From: Asterias rubens
Lineage: Eukaryota > Echinodermata > Asteroidea > Forcipulatida > Asteriidae
Direction of reading: 5' to 3'
DNA: 64,000 nt
NCBI RefSeq assembly: GCF_902459465.1
Contig: NC_047068.1
Span: 12,795,195 to 12,859,194 of the forward strand
Below are positions 34,294 to 45,209 of the stretch, in pieces. How positions within the stretch are numbered: the first letter of the stretch is position 1; each line of letters starts with the position of its first letter. Position numbers and translations under genes: made by a program. Under the pieces are notes generated by a model. It saw nothing but the letters and a program-made list of their open reading frames with translations. It was not told where the DNA came from and ran no database searches.

Positions 34294-36294
34294 GGAATTG
34301 CATTTAAAAAGAAAAAATTATCTGGTTTGTTGACTCTCACTCTAGTCTTATTTCTTACCGACTAGTAGGTAACCCCTCCTGACCTGTCTAAGAAGTATAA
34401 TAAAACAAGAAGTTTTCTTCTTCTTTTTCTTTTCTTTTTTCTAGCAAATTTAAAAAAGAAATGTCAAGCCAACAGTCCTCCTGACTTATCAAAAAAGTAG
34501 CCGATATGTTTAAAAAGTGCATTCATTGTTTTGTGTGTACAAAAAAGATTATCAGCCCCCCAAAAAATCAAAATGTGACCAGAATTGAGAGACGCCAAAA
34601 ATGTTTTATAAAAAAGGAATAGATAATTACCGAATGACATAATAATGGCACTTTAAAGTTGGTGTTAATTTCAAAATATATGTTCTGGACATTTTATGTT
34701 TGTATCAATCTGTGCTTTTCACCCTACTTTGCTTAAAAAGCTGGGCACATTATGAAGTTTTACTATAGCTGAAAATGAGGTAATTTTTATGATCTTGGGT
34801 TTATAATTTGTATTAAACATAAAGACTTTTTGTTTTTTTAATCAAGAAATTAAATCAAGATTTTTGTTTTGACTTTAGTAATATTAATTTGACAAAAATC
34901 AAGAATGGAATGACAATGTTGTTCCTAATTCAATCTAATTTGCTACTTGACTTTTCTTTCGCTGTAGTTGATTTGATATAGAAGTCAGAGCTGGAATGTT
35001 TTAACAAGGATCATAAGTTTGTCCTTAAAACTTTAAGGTGCTTGGTCTGATTTTTGATTTAAATTTGAAATGGCTATTTTTATAGATTTAAGAAAGTTTC
35101 ATATTTCATTTGAGGTATTGCACAGAAAAAAAGATCCACCAAAGATAAGTGGTAGTTAGCTAAAAACTAAAAAGAGCCGTTGTTGACATCCTGCCACCAT
35201 CGGCAATGTACACTTTTGCATGTTATAGTTGTTGTGCTATGTTTGTTTTTCATTTTGAAACAGCATCTGTAAAAACTTGCTCAGAGGAAAATGATGTTAT
35301 TTTTGTATGAAAGCTCATTGATTAAAAAGTTAAAAGCATTACTAACTTTCAGAGAAGTTGTGCAAGCTGAAATATAAGATGCACAAAATATTGTTTTCAT
35401 TGACGCAATTTATTCAGCCTAAAGTGCACAAACTAGCCTAACTGGATTTTCTTTCTTTTCACCAAGTTTTATGTTGAAACTTGAACATGACTCACGGTGT
35501 GTATTGAAGACTAGCACATTTCTCTGACTAAAAATGAAAACTGTCCCCTTGTTCTTCATTATTCCACACAGGGAAAATTAAAAACACTGGGGTTCCAAGA
35601 ATCTCAAGTTTTTTTTGGAAATTTTCGGATAAAGTGTTGTGGGTTTTGTTGTTTGTTTGTTGCGTTGATTGGTATTGTTTGCAATATGTGTATGTTGTGG
35701 AAAGTTGTTCATTTCAACTTTATAGTAAGGAATACACAATGAAGAATAGCTGCACAGTTGAAGTTGCAATATAATTTTCAAGGAGATCATTATTGTCAAA
35801 TTTATGTTATATGTAAAGCTTTTGTTTTTATCATCATAATCATAAGATTTACTGTGTCTAAAAGAATAGCAGGGGATGTGGATTGCAGGTGAGGCTCTTT
35901 CCCCTCTTGCCATTGAGTGAATGTGAAGCGAATTGACGTGAATTTGACATCACAACTCTGCCCTCGCTCCGAATTTGCGAGAGAGTTGAGCACAACTGGA
36001 CTGTTGCGAATGATTCATTGCAAAATTTTAATGTCAAAATTCGTTTCGCATTCGCAGGAATTCTGAACCAGGCTTAAGAAAGGTATCATCATGTTTTTGT
36101 GGGGTGTTTTAGTGGGTGGTATTTGTGGATTTCGGCTGCTATTGGTATTCAAAATTATGCTGAGAATTTCAAAGACAAATTGAGATGAGGGAGAAGCAGT
36201 CGTGTACCAATACCCCCAGGTGCCACAAACCCTATAATAAGAACCCATTGGTGTACATTGGGTCCATGCATTCCAAGCATATGCAAGGAACAAC

Positions 36295-36478
36295 CAGGGC
36301 CCAATTTCATACAGCTAAAGAATTGTCTGCTAAGCAGAATAGAGCAGGATACCAGTCGCAAATTGTACATGCGTCATGGTAGTTTGGCTGGTAACCTTAT
36401 TCTGGTAAGCATAATTTTGTTAAGCTGAGCTACTACATTGTATTTGTGCATAAGCAACTCAATGAAATTGGACCCTGT
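36295..36478. mobile_element. MITE family D copy in the RBBP6 3' UTR
   Basis: CAGGGCCCAATTTCATACAGC and the inverse AATGAAATTGGACCCTG bound it. It would be carried in the mRNA if the 36.9-kb polyadenylation site is used. Confidence 0.75.
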
Positions 36479-36881
36479 CTGTTGTAGTTGAAACATCTCT
36501 CGCTGAACTTAACTTTTGGTAATAACTTTACACTCGGTGAAGTTTTGTTGAATACTCACGAATGATTATGAAACTTGATGCTTAACGCCTACAAGAAATC
36601 TAGAGTTCTAATATTTTGTTGCTGCCTATGTTTTTACAATGTACACTATTAATTTACTTTGTGTTCCTGTTGGAATTCAGTAAAAGATATTACTGCCAGC
36701 GTTTTGGACTTCTATGCTGATAACTCGTACACTATTTTAAAAGTCTGATTGTTTTTTTGTTTGGTATATTTTTGGTTTTTTTAAGTTGGAATCATGCAAG
36801 GCATGTAAGTACTAGCTGTTTCTGGTAAAGTGTACTAATTGAATTTGTGTTATCTTGTACATAGTACGACATGGAATTGTG

Positions 36882-36901
36882 AATAAAAGTTTAAGAATAA
36901 A
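36882..36901 (+). terminator. Candidate polyadenylation signals of RBBP6
   Basis: Two AATAAA hexamers at 36882-36887 and 36896-36901 are followed by a GT-containing stretch. They are the last such signals before the next transposon and the only tightly paired ones. The alternative is the earlier AATAAA at 34399, which would give a very short 3' UTR. Confidence 0.45.
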
Positions 36902-36945
36902 ATATGATCTTGTAAAGTACTTTTCGCTGTTTCCCAAGTTTCTCT

Positions 36946-37304
36946 AGAGACACTGGACATTATTGGTAATTGTCAAAGACCAGTCTTCTCACTTGGTGTA
37001 TCTCAACATATGCAGTAAATATCAAACCTGTGAAAATTTTAGCTCAATTGGTCGTCGAAGTTGCGAGATAAAAATGGAAGAAAAAACACCCTTGTCACAC
37101 CAAGTTTCAGATGCTTGCTAAATCTGAGGTTTCAAAATCAAATTTGTGTAAAATTACTTCTTTCTCTAAAACTACGTCACTTCAGAGGGAGCCGTTTCTC
37201 ACAAAGTTTTATACTATCAACAGTTCTCCATTACTCGTTACCAAGTAAGGTTTTATGCTAATAATTGTTTTGAGTAATTACCAATAGTGTCCAGTGCCTT
37301 TAAA
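36946..37304 (+). mobile_element. MITE family A, copy 2
   Basis: GACACTGGACATTATTGGTAA and ATTACCAATAGTGTCCAGTG bound it. The interior matches the 16.1-kb copy block for block. Confidence 0.88.
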
Positions 37305-37664
37305 CAAGGTTACATTTTTATAAAGTCTTGTACAAGACTTGCACAGTCACAAGTTACCGATAAAATATGAATTCCTCGGACCATAGAGTCAAATGCTATG
37401 TCAAATGGTTTGGGGCAAGCTTTTAATTAAATAGCAACCTCCAGATGTGCGAACCCTGGTACCATCGTGCCGTACACATCCATACAAAATTGTGCATCTG
37501 CTGCGCTTACGAAACTTTGCAACTTTGTAGTATAAGCAAGTAATGTACCAGACTTCTAATCTTACAAGCAAACAGCTTTATTGGCAGAGAAAAAAAATTA
37601 ATTGAATTAGAATGCAGCATTTCCCTTAGCTTATTAAATGAGAAAATGAAACTTAGAGAGCAAA

Positions 37665-38092
37665 GTTGATGGTTGATAGCGATTTCAACCATGGAAACTG
37701 TAATCTTAACAAATGTTCATTGCTTCCCATCTTGAAGTACAACCCCCCCCCCCCCCCCAATTTATCCTAGTAATATGAACACACTCATGCTCTTGGCCCC
37801 TCCAACCCCCCACCCCCACATGAGATCAAATAATGTACAAATTAATACATAATACCCCCTTCCCCCAACCCAATTGTAAAAGTTGATGGTTGATAACGAT
37901 TTCAATCATGGAAACTGTAATCTTAACAAATGTTCATTGCTTCCCATCTTGAAGTACAACCCCCCCCCCGCCCATTTATCCTAGTAATATGAACACACTC
38001 ATGCTCTTTGCCCCCACCCCCCCCCCCCCACATGAGATCAAATAATGCACAAATTAATACATAATACCCCCTTTCCCCAACCTAATTGTAAA
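37665..38092. repeat. Tandem duplication, 217-bp unit, two copies
   Basis: Each unit begins GTTGATGGTTGATA(G/A)CGATT and contains a poly-C run, CACTCATGCTCTT, a second C-rich run and CATGAGATCAAATAATG. The copies are at 37665 and 37882. Their difference is mostly in the C-run lengths. Confidence 0.92.
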
Positions 38093-38299
38093 TGTCTGGT
38101 TATGCCACTGAATCACAGATGATTGGTTTCATGGAACCTCTTCAAATCCAGGCAAAATGGATAGTGGAAATTGAGAGAGACATCTCTGGCTGTTAATAAT
38201 TTGGATTTAGATATCTATTCTCAACGCTCATTAGAGCCAAGAGAGAAGACACTGAAGTAATTTCAGTTTAAGATGTGGGAGGAAAACCCATGAGCGTTA

Positions 38300-38425
38300 T
38301 TTCAGGGAAAACCCACACAGTCAAATAGGGACTGAAAACCCAATCCACATAGTGCCCTCGGTGGGATTCGAACTGGGGTCCCAGAGGTGGAAGGCGAAGC
38401 AAGACACCACTGCACCAATCTTACC
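38300..38425 (-). mobile_element. tRNA-related repeat
   Basis: GGTGGGATTCGAACTGGGGTC is an inverted B-box; GCACCAATCTTACCACC an inverted A-box region. It lies between RBBP6 and COX11. Confidence 0.55.
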
Positions 38426-38654
38426 ACCCCCCTCCTAATTGTGTTACTGCTTCTTTGTTCAAAATTGAAAGAATACAAACACAAACACTATTCAACCTAC
38501 AGTAATGCAAGTACAAGCTATAAAGTCAAACTCCAAAAGCAAACGGTAAGTCTAGGTCTTCATTTGCAAACAACTTTATTTCTATAAAATCACATGTGAA
38601 ATGCATAAACTATCCAAGTAGCATGGCGAGTTGCAAGTATCAATACATGTATAC

Positions 38655-38848
38655 CAGAGCCCACTTTCATATAGCTGCTTAACAAGCAGAACATTTTGCT
38701 TGATGATTTTCTGATGAGTAAAACTAAGCAGGAAACTAGTCAAAGACAATATGTTCAGATATTATATTTTTGCTGGTAATTATTCTTGTAAGCAAAAATT
38801 ATTTGGGCTTAGCATGTTGTGCTTACATGCTCTGTGAAATTTGGCCCA
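38655..38848. mobile_element. MITE family D copy
   Basis: GAGCCCACTTTCATATAGC and the inverse CTGTGAAATTTGGCC, with GCTTA/TAAGC blocks. Confidence 0.65.
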
Positions 38849-39252
38849 CACATTCAATCAAATGAAATGCAACTCTAGCATCAGGAAAATATTAAATCAA
38901 CTTGGAGTTTGATTTGAAGCACTGTGCACCGTTGATTCAGATGTCTGCTTGAAAATGTAGAAAATCATGAGCTAATCCGGGTATTAATTTGAATATATTT
39001 TTTTAATTCACAAGGTCATAAAGGTCATATAATTTGTACCCCTACATTTGTAAAAATCTTTATCACTTAAAAAAAAAGTTTATCCTATAGTTACATTCAC
39101 TCCGGTAAAGGAGGATCTTCCACACTACACAGCCCCTCTGTACATGTACATGTATACATTTTCTTTTTATGCCACAGCTCTACCCAAAGTCATATCTGGA
39201 GATTGTCTCACCACTCTGACCATGTCCAAATTTGTTTGTTATCTAATAATTT

Positions 39253-39590
39253 GTCATTGAACAAAGACGAGATTACTATAGGCAAGACTTGAACCTGCGA
39301 CCTCTAGATTAACGTGCCAACACTCTACCAAGTGAGCTGTTTAGCCCTAGAAATGTTCCCTCTGTTTGCTGCTTCCCGGTCGTATTGTAAGCTTGAGTGT
39401 GATCCCTGGCTATACTGTAGTTACAGGTTAAATGGCTTCTGACTGGCACCCCGAACAAAGATATTGACAAAATAGGTAGACCACCAACATAGGGCTAGAT
39501 AGCTCAGTTGGTAGAGCGCCTGCATGTTCAACTTAATCCAAAGGTTGCAGGTTCAAAGCCTGCTCTAGTAAATGTTTCTTTGTTCAACCA
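39253..39590. mobile_element. Inverted tRNA-like pair (family F, full copy)
   Basis: The left arm holds an inverted tRNA-like sequence (CTTGAACCTGCGACC, then CTACCAAGTGAGCTG); the right arm holds a forward one (AGCTCAGTTGGTAGAGCG, then GGTTCAAAGCC). The outer ends GAACAAAGACGAGATTACTA and TAGTAAATGTTTCTTTGTTC are inverse, so the tRNA-like parts lie inside long terminal inverted repeats. Confidence 0.75.
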
Positions 39591-39603
39591 TAAAGGGCTT
39601 GTT

Positions 39604-39976
39604 TAAAGACACTGGACACTATTGGTAATTGTCAAAGACTAGTCTTCACAGTTGGTGTATCTCAACATATGCATAAAATAACAAACCTGTGACAACTTGC
39701 GAGATATTAACTGAAAGAAAAAAACACCCTTGTCAACCATGGTCACACGAAGTTGTGTGCTTTCAGATGCTTGATTTTGAGACCTCAAATTCTAAATCTG
39801 AGGTCTCAAAATCAAATTCGTGGAAAATTACTTCTTTCTCAAAAACTTTGTCACTTCAGAGGGAGCTGTTTCTCACAATGTTTTATACTATCAACCTCTC
39901 CCCATTGCTTGTCACCAAGAAAGGTTTTGTGCTAATAATTGTTTTGAGTAACTACCAATAGTGTCCACTGCCTTTA
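39604..39976 (+). mobile_element. MITE family A, copy 3
   Basis: Starts AAAGACACTGGACACTATTGG and ends CCAATAGTGTCCACTGCCTTT. It stops 38 bp short of the COX11 stop codon, so it probably forms part of the COX11 3' UTR. Confidence 0.9.
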
Positions 39977-40014
39977 ATAATCTAATTTTGTGTTGTGACT
40001 GGGTTGTGTGGGTA

Positions 40015-40173
40015 TCATGTTGACACTTCATTTGGCTTGGTGAATGGATCGGGCAAGACAAGTCCTTCCTTTGCCTCAAAGAATGTATAGGAGAGAGTGA
40101 TAGTGTCAACCTTGGCCATCTTAGGATCCTCAGCAAATTCAGGATCAATGTAGAAAAACACTGGCATGTCAAC
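40015..40173 (-). CDS. COX11: COX11 coding exon 4 (C-terminal end)
   Basis: Residues 284-335, VDMPVFFYIDPEFAEDPKMA to TKPNEVST, then TGA at 40017-40015 read on the minus strand. LSYTFFEAKEG is the conserved last beta-strand region. The acceptor is ttccag. Confidence 0.95.
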   Translation of the reverse strand, partial: VDMPVFFYIDPEFAEDPKMAKVDTITLSYTFFEAKEGLVLPDPFTKPNEVST

Positions 40174-42956
40174 CTGGAATAGTAAGTATCAAAGAAATGT
40201 AGAAGGATAAGTTAATACAACTATTAAACTTTCTTTTAAACAGATTGAGGGAGAGATAGAAAATGCAAAGGGCCACAATTTTTAAAAGGGTATAATTCTC
40301 TTTCTATTAACTTAAGGGAAGAAAAGAAAAAGAAAATAAGGCTGCATAAAAAAACTTTCCTTATCTTTTTAATTTGCACTGAAATGCTTGTTTTCAAGAG
40401 AAAGTTAACAGTTTGGTATAAATCACTCTTGAAAGTTAATGGCAATAAAAACTTTTGGTTAGAAGCCTACAGCAGCTTTCAATAGTTTAAATCATTCTGA
40501 AAAAACATTCCACCACTTTTAAGTAATGCTGTTGTATGTTTTCGAACCTGAGAAGTGTTACTGTCAGTATTGTTTCTCAGATTGTGATTACCTATAGGGA
40601 TTATTCTTCCTGCCTCCGGATTTTCAGCAATATCTCATACCACATTCATAAATAACTCAGACAGTTTCGCTACTCCTATTGGTGGAGAGCGCGTCACGTG
40701 GGTATGTATAAACCTTTGTTTATGACCAGTAAAAAGTGTTGAAACATGGGCGTGACACGCGAGCTTGCACCTATTCTTATAAGACAGTTTCTTCATTCCA
40801 ATTGGTCGAGAGCAACGGCTGAAACAGTTGTGCCACATCACGCGATACGCGAGATGCGCACAGCATTCCCTTATAAGGAGTTGTTTACCCGAGGGCGGCG
40901 GAGGGCTTTACCATTTCATAGCTGGAGGGGTGTTGTGTTGAAAGAAATCATTGAACAATTATAATTTTTGCATTTATTTTACTTTTTGACCAAAAAGTGT
41001 GGATGTTTTTGACCGAAAAGGTATTTATGAATAGGAATCAAAGTGTGTTGAATCGGTTTTCAGCTAGTGGTTTAAACCCGCCGAGGCCTGGTTCTTGATT
41101 ATTTACCTCGACTTCGTCTCGGTAAAATTATCAAGAAACAGGCCTCGTTGGGATTAAACCACTAGTTGAAAACCTCTTCACCACACATTGATTCCCTTAT
41201 TTATACTTTGCCTTTAAATCTTTTACTTATCCTTTGGTAATGAAACCAAAGAATCTGCAAAAGGAACTTCAGGCCATTAAACCTTGTTCAATACAATTAC
41301 AAAATCTATGTACCTGCTCATGTGGGTTCAATCTCTGTTCTTCAAAGCAGAAGCATTGGATCTTGTTGAAATATTGTCCCGCTTCAAACGGCACCACATT
41401 GTAAGTAGAGATGCCTGTAATTGGTTTGTCCATGGGGTTGAGTGCAGAGTAGAAGGCGAGGGCTGTTTCTCCTGGCACAACCTGCAAACCAAAAAAGATG
41501 AGACGATGTATGGAATATTGAAATATTGAGACTAATCAAAGTTAATAAAAAGATGTCCCCGCGATCCAACAGAGGATTTAGTCAGAGAAATTCAATTTGA
41601 GCATTCACTTAACCAGATATTGTTTAAATTCAACCTGACGATTGCATTGGCGTCATCCCATCTTCATCAAGTAAAATTATGTTGAAACAACGGAAACACA
41701 AGATTGGCCAATGAGCCACCTCCTTTTGACTTGTAGATGAGAGCACCCTACTCAGATTATGTCATACGCGTAAAGTCCATGGGACACTCTACACTAATTT
41801 GCTAGGGAAATGGAAAGCAGCCATTATCAAATGAACAGGAACTTTTTTAATGGACAGGACAAATTTACCTTGATTTCCAACTGCTGTGGTCTAAAGTTCC
41901 ACTGCATGCTGGCTGCTGTGTCGGCATTGAATCGGATGGATATTGGCCGACCGCGGACGGGTACCATGTCTTCAACTAGGTCAATGTTATGACCCTGTGT
42001 GATCTGACCCCCGAGGCCAGTAGCCTGTGTCAAAAAAGTAAAATAAAAATAGTTTATCGATTTAGTAAATTTTAGGTCTTCAACTTTATTTCTGAATGGA
42101 ATTGCTCCTGTCCTTTTTCAAGGGTTGTACATGCAAAAAACATCTAGTCGGTTGTAAAAGAGTAGTTATTGACAAAAAGTAAGTTTGTCTCAAAAGTAAA
42201 ACCAGCGAAAAATATGGTCCAACAAAATGAGGAGGTCTGTCATGAAACTACACAAAAACGCCACAAATTAAATGATTTTTATAGTGAACAAGCATGCACT
42301 GTTTCATTTTTTGTCAGTCAATTACTTAATGTGCACTCCATCGACTATATGCTTTTTGCATAGATCCCTAATAGAATAAAATAAAAGGAATGAGGGGGCA
42401 TGGGAGGAACAAGTATGTAGGGGGACGTTACCTGACAGAAAACAGAATAGAGAGGTACAGCAGCATATGAAAAACCAACAACCAAAACAACCATAGCTGT
42501 TGCATAGAGCATCCCTGAACGATTGCGTCGTTTCCAAGCATCCCTCTGCCCGCTGGAAATCAAACGTCGACACTGTAACGATGCTGTTCTCATTCCAAAC
42601 AAAGCCAAAAATCCATTTCTATGCACCGTCCTTGAATATCTCAACTCGGACGCCAACAGCAAGCTGGGTGTGGGACCTTTTGGGTGCATGTTCCGTAATG
42701 TGTGACAGAAACGAAAAGGTCCAGAAGTGTTCACATTGCTTTGTGTAGTAGAAAGTAAATTTGATTTGCTAAGGTTTTGAAACATTTTAGTTCTGGTAGT
42801 AGCTGCATTATGCGAACATGAAGGTGCCATTCCAGTTCTGCAGAGTCCAGATAGATTGCGTGTGCTCAGCTGTGTCAGACATCTTGTGATGGTAAAGGGG
42901 GCATTGACAGTCCAGAGACGACCCAGTTGACCTGCAAAATTAGCCATTGTTGTCAT
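40015..42956 (-). CDS. COX11: COX11 cytochrome c oxidase copper chaperone, 4 coding exons
   Basis: The minus-strand exons 42956-42432, 42024-41869, 41481-41314 and 40173-40015 are all phase 0 and join to 335 residues plus stop. COX11 is an inner mitochondrial membrane protein that delivers copper to the CuB site of COX1. One membrane segment (about 149-167) precedes a C-terminal domain facing the intermembrane space. Family hallmarks are present: YAAVPLY with Cys174, NFRPQQ (218-223), VVPGETALAFY, PFEAGQYFNKIQ and the copper-binding CFCFEEQRL (Cys270, Cys272). The N-terminal 148 residues are Arg/Ser/Thr-rich, as expected for mitochondrial targeting, and longer than in the human protein (276 residues total). 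Confidence 0.95.
41020..41210. mobile_element. Foldback element in COX11 intron 3
   Basis: A near-continuous palindrome: CTAGTGGTTTAAACCCG and CGAGGCCTG against CAGGCCTCG and GGGATTAAACCACTAG, with outer GGAATCAAAGTGTG against its inverse. The loop is TCGACTTCGTCTC. Just upstream (40640-40940) CAGTTTC and (A/T)ATTGGT(C/G)GAGAGC motifs repeat directly, and that part may belong to the same element. Confidence 0.8.
41314..41481 (-). CDS. COX11: COX11 coding exon 3 (copper-binding motif)
   Basis: A 56-codon exon, residues 228-283, carrying VVPGETALAFY, GISTYNVVPFEAGQYF and the CFCFEEQRLNP copper site. This is the most conserved part of the family. The donor is gtacat. Confidence 0.96.
41869..42024 (-). 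CDS. COX11: COX11 coding exon 2
   Basis: A 52-codon exon, residues 176-227, ATGLGG to QLEIK. MVPVRGRPISIRFNAD and MQWNFRPQQ are diagnostic of the COX11/CtaG family. The acceptor is acacag and the donor gtaaat. Confidence 0.95.
42432..42956 (-). CDS. COX11: COX11 coding exon 1 (targeting region and membrane segment)
   Basis: Encodes residues 1-175. A CAG acceptor-like site (42957-42959 on the minus strand, with a pyrimidine-rich lead) directly precedes the chosen ATG, so an upstream 5' UTR exon is likely. Met4 (MANFAG) is an alternative start, and the frame is also open seven codons upstream. The exon ends CQ|gtaacg after the conserved SYAAVPLYSVFCQ. Confidence 0.85.
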
Positions 42957-43345
42957 CTGTTGAAAAGGTGTACACAAAAGAATATCAATTGATAGGCATG
43001 ATAAGCTTATTTTGAGATTGAAAATGTAACTGCATATAATACATTCATAATTTTATAAATAAGCGATAAAGGAGACTGGCGTGCAAGGGCTACTTTACAG
43101 ATATGCATCACCTTGTTCAAGTATTGCATGCCATCTAAAACTCAGCACTAATGATTAATGAATTTATGATAATTGATGGAATAAATGGGACAAGCCATTA
43201 ATTAAATTTAAGTCATTGGAAGCGAAAATCACTGGAAGCGCCACCCGTTGAAATACCGCCTTCAACGTGATCCCAATGCAGTATAGAGGGGCACATAAGC
43301 TGTAGCTTCCAGGCTCAACACCAAAGTAAACCAAAGTAAGTCAGT

Positions 43346-43497
43346 CGGATAACTTTCCGCATGGCGCCACCACTTTTTCACAAAAAGGGATATCACATTG
43401 AGGTAATAGGCCTAATCACACATCAAAACCAGCAGATACTAAAATTATTTCATATCGAATGAAAAAGTGGTGGTGCCATACGGAAACTTTTCCGGTC
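43346..43497. repeat. Hairpin repeat family H
   Basis: CGGATAACTTTCCGCATGG and GCCACCACTTTTTCA are inverted at the right end (TGAAAAAGTGGTGGTGCC, then CGGAAACTTTTCCG). Related to 48339-48425 and to the outer layer at 6329. Confidence 0.75.
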
Positions 43498-43502
43498 TAC
43501 CT

Positions 43503-43890
43503 TAAAGGAACACGTTGCCTTGGATCGGTCGAGTTGGTCTTTGAAAAGCGTTTGTAACCGTTTTTTATAAAATGCATATGGGTAGAAAGATGTTGTAAAA
43601 GTAGAATACAATGATCCACACAAACATGCCTTGAAATTGCACGGTTTTCCTTTTACCTCGTCGACTAACACCGTCGGTCTTTTATGGGAGTCAAATTTTT
43701 GACTCCCATAAATGGCCGACCGTGTTAGTTCTTACAGTAAAAGGAAAACCACGCAATTTCGAGGCAAACTTGTGTGGATCAGTGTATTCTACTTTTAAAA
43801 CATCTTTCCAACCATATGCATTTTATAAAAAAGGGTTACAAACGCTTTTTATAGACCAACTCGTCCGATCCAAGGCAACGTGTTCCTTTA
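43503..43890. mobile_element. Long palindromic MITE family C, copy 2
   Basis: A 388-bp inverted repeat with the same ends and the same GACTCCCAT centre as 20877-21229. It lies just upstream of COX11, six bases from hairpin family H. Confidence 0.92.
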
Positions 43891-44464
43891 TTAATCATCA
43901 TCGAATGAATTGATCAACACAAGACATACATACATAAAAAAAATCTTACAACTGTTTACAACAAAATGACATCTACATACAATACAACAATATTATTTTT
44001 AGACAATACACTTACAATACAACTAATATAGTAATACTGTTCATTCATGTTTTTAGAAGTTCAATACTAACTAGAAACTACAGTACATAGTTTCTGATTC
44101 AAGTAAATACTGCGGACATACGATTTTATATTTACGACGAGATGGGTGCTGCTGGTTACTTACTTTTCCATTTGCTACTGGACGTGGTTCACAACAGTTT
44201 ACTGGTCTTATGAAGTCATGTTTCTTTCAAACACATACACCATTAAAATGTTGGATTATTTCCGTATTATTTTCTTATAACTGTGAACGGAAAGATTTGG
44301 CTAAAAGCAGAAGTCCGCATCGAAGTTGCGTAAGATAAATAGACGGGTGCTCATCGGTACCCAATTCAATTTAGCTACATAGTCGTCCAGGTACATGCTC
44401 GTCCAGGTCAAGTCAAATGGGGGCGCTATTTATGTCTTAACGGCTCTACTTCACGCTTTAATAT

Positions 44465-44940
44465 TATGTCCTCTATGCAATACTTTCCGGAGGACATTAT
44501 TGCATATTATTGCATATGCAATAATGTCCGCCGGACGGTTTTGCATATGCAATCGTGTCCGCCCGGACGCTGCTGCATAATGCAATTGTGTCCGCCCGGA
44601 CAGATTTGCATATGCAGTTGTGTCCGCAATTAAACGCCCTTGGTCGAGGGAACACGTTCGCCATTTTTTTACAAGCTAAGTATAAGTGCATGTCATGATG
44701 ACATGGGAAATGTTCGGCCGTTGGGTATTCGCTGCAATCATAAAATACGAATATTCATGCTGCATATAAGTAGATTCGGTGCATGTACGCTCGCTTACGC
44801 GCGCGCACATACATGTACAGTCATGTACATGTCCTCCGGACGGTTTTTGCATAACCCCGGACACGATTGCATATGCAAAAGTGTCCGGAGCGGGCAATAT
44901 TGCATGGCGGACACAATTGCATCTGACGCCGCCACGTTAA
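44465..44940. repeat. Array of TTGCATATGCAA and TCCGCCCGGA palindromes
   Basis: Perfect TTGCATATGCAA occurs at 44510, 44541 and 44867, with variants near 44573, 44606, 44900 and 44917. Each is paired with a GTGTCCG(C/G) motif, often extended to the palindrome TCCGCC(C)GGA. Two clusters, 44465-44630 and 44830-44935, flank about 200 bp. Confidence 0.8.
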
Positions 44941-45209
44941 TCGGGAGGTAGTTGGTTCGAATCCCACTTTAGTCAATTCATTGTTCAAGCCCAAAAATCA
45001 ACATAAGTTTCTAATTCTGTGAACAAATACAAAAAATACAAAATAAAAAGTCAATAACCCGCGTTGTGTTGACGAAAGTATTACAAACACTAAAAGTCAT
45101 AAAAATCAAAATACTAAGCGCATAAATTAAGCCTAAAAACGCCCCAATCGCATAAATTATGAGATTTCTGACTTATTTCATCATAGGGTAGGCCTCATCC
45201 CGCAAGTTA

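Larger units (their letters stand above)
34294..36920 (+). other. RBBP6: Probable RBBP6 3' UTR
   Basis: About 2.6 kb of AT-rich non-coding sequence follows the stop. It has no strong open frames. An early AATAAA occurs at 34399 and a pair of AATAAA signals at 36882 and 36896 lies at the far end, just before a transposon at 36946. A foldback repeat (36295-36478) sits inside it. The end is inferred, not shown. Confidence 0.5.

Noticed and set aside
30519..34340. Long open frames on the minus strand opposite the last RBBP6 exon (for example 30519-31025, 31485-32306, 33271-33849, 33708-34340).
   Set aside because: They mirror the Arg/Ser/Lys-rich coding sequence, have Leu/Ser/Asp-biased composition and no domain; the plus-strand exon is clearly the real gene.
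39490..39575. A functional tRNA gene in the forward arm of the 39.2-39.6 kb element.
   Set aside because: A-box and B-box are readable but the sequence is one arm of an inverted-repeat element with related partial copies elsewhere.
44465..44940. CRISPR-like array because of regularly spaced palindromes.
   Set aside because: Spacing is irregular, motif order inverts between clusters, and the DNA is animal nuclear sequence.
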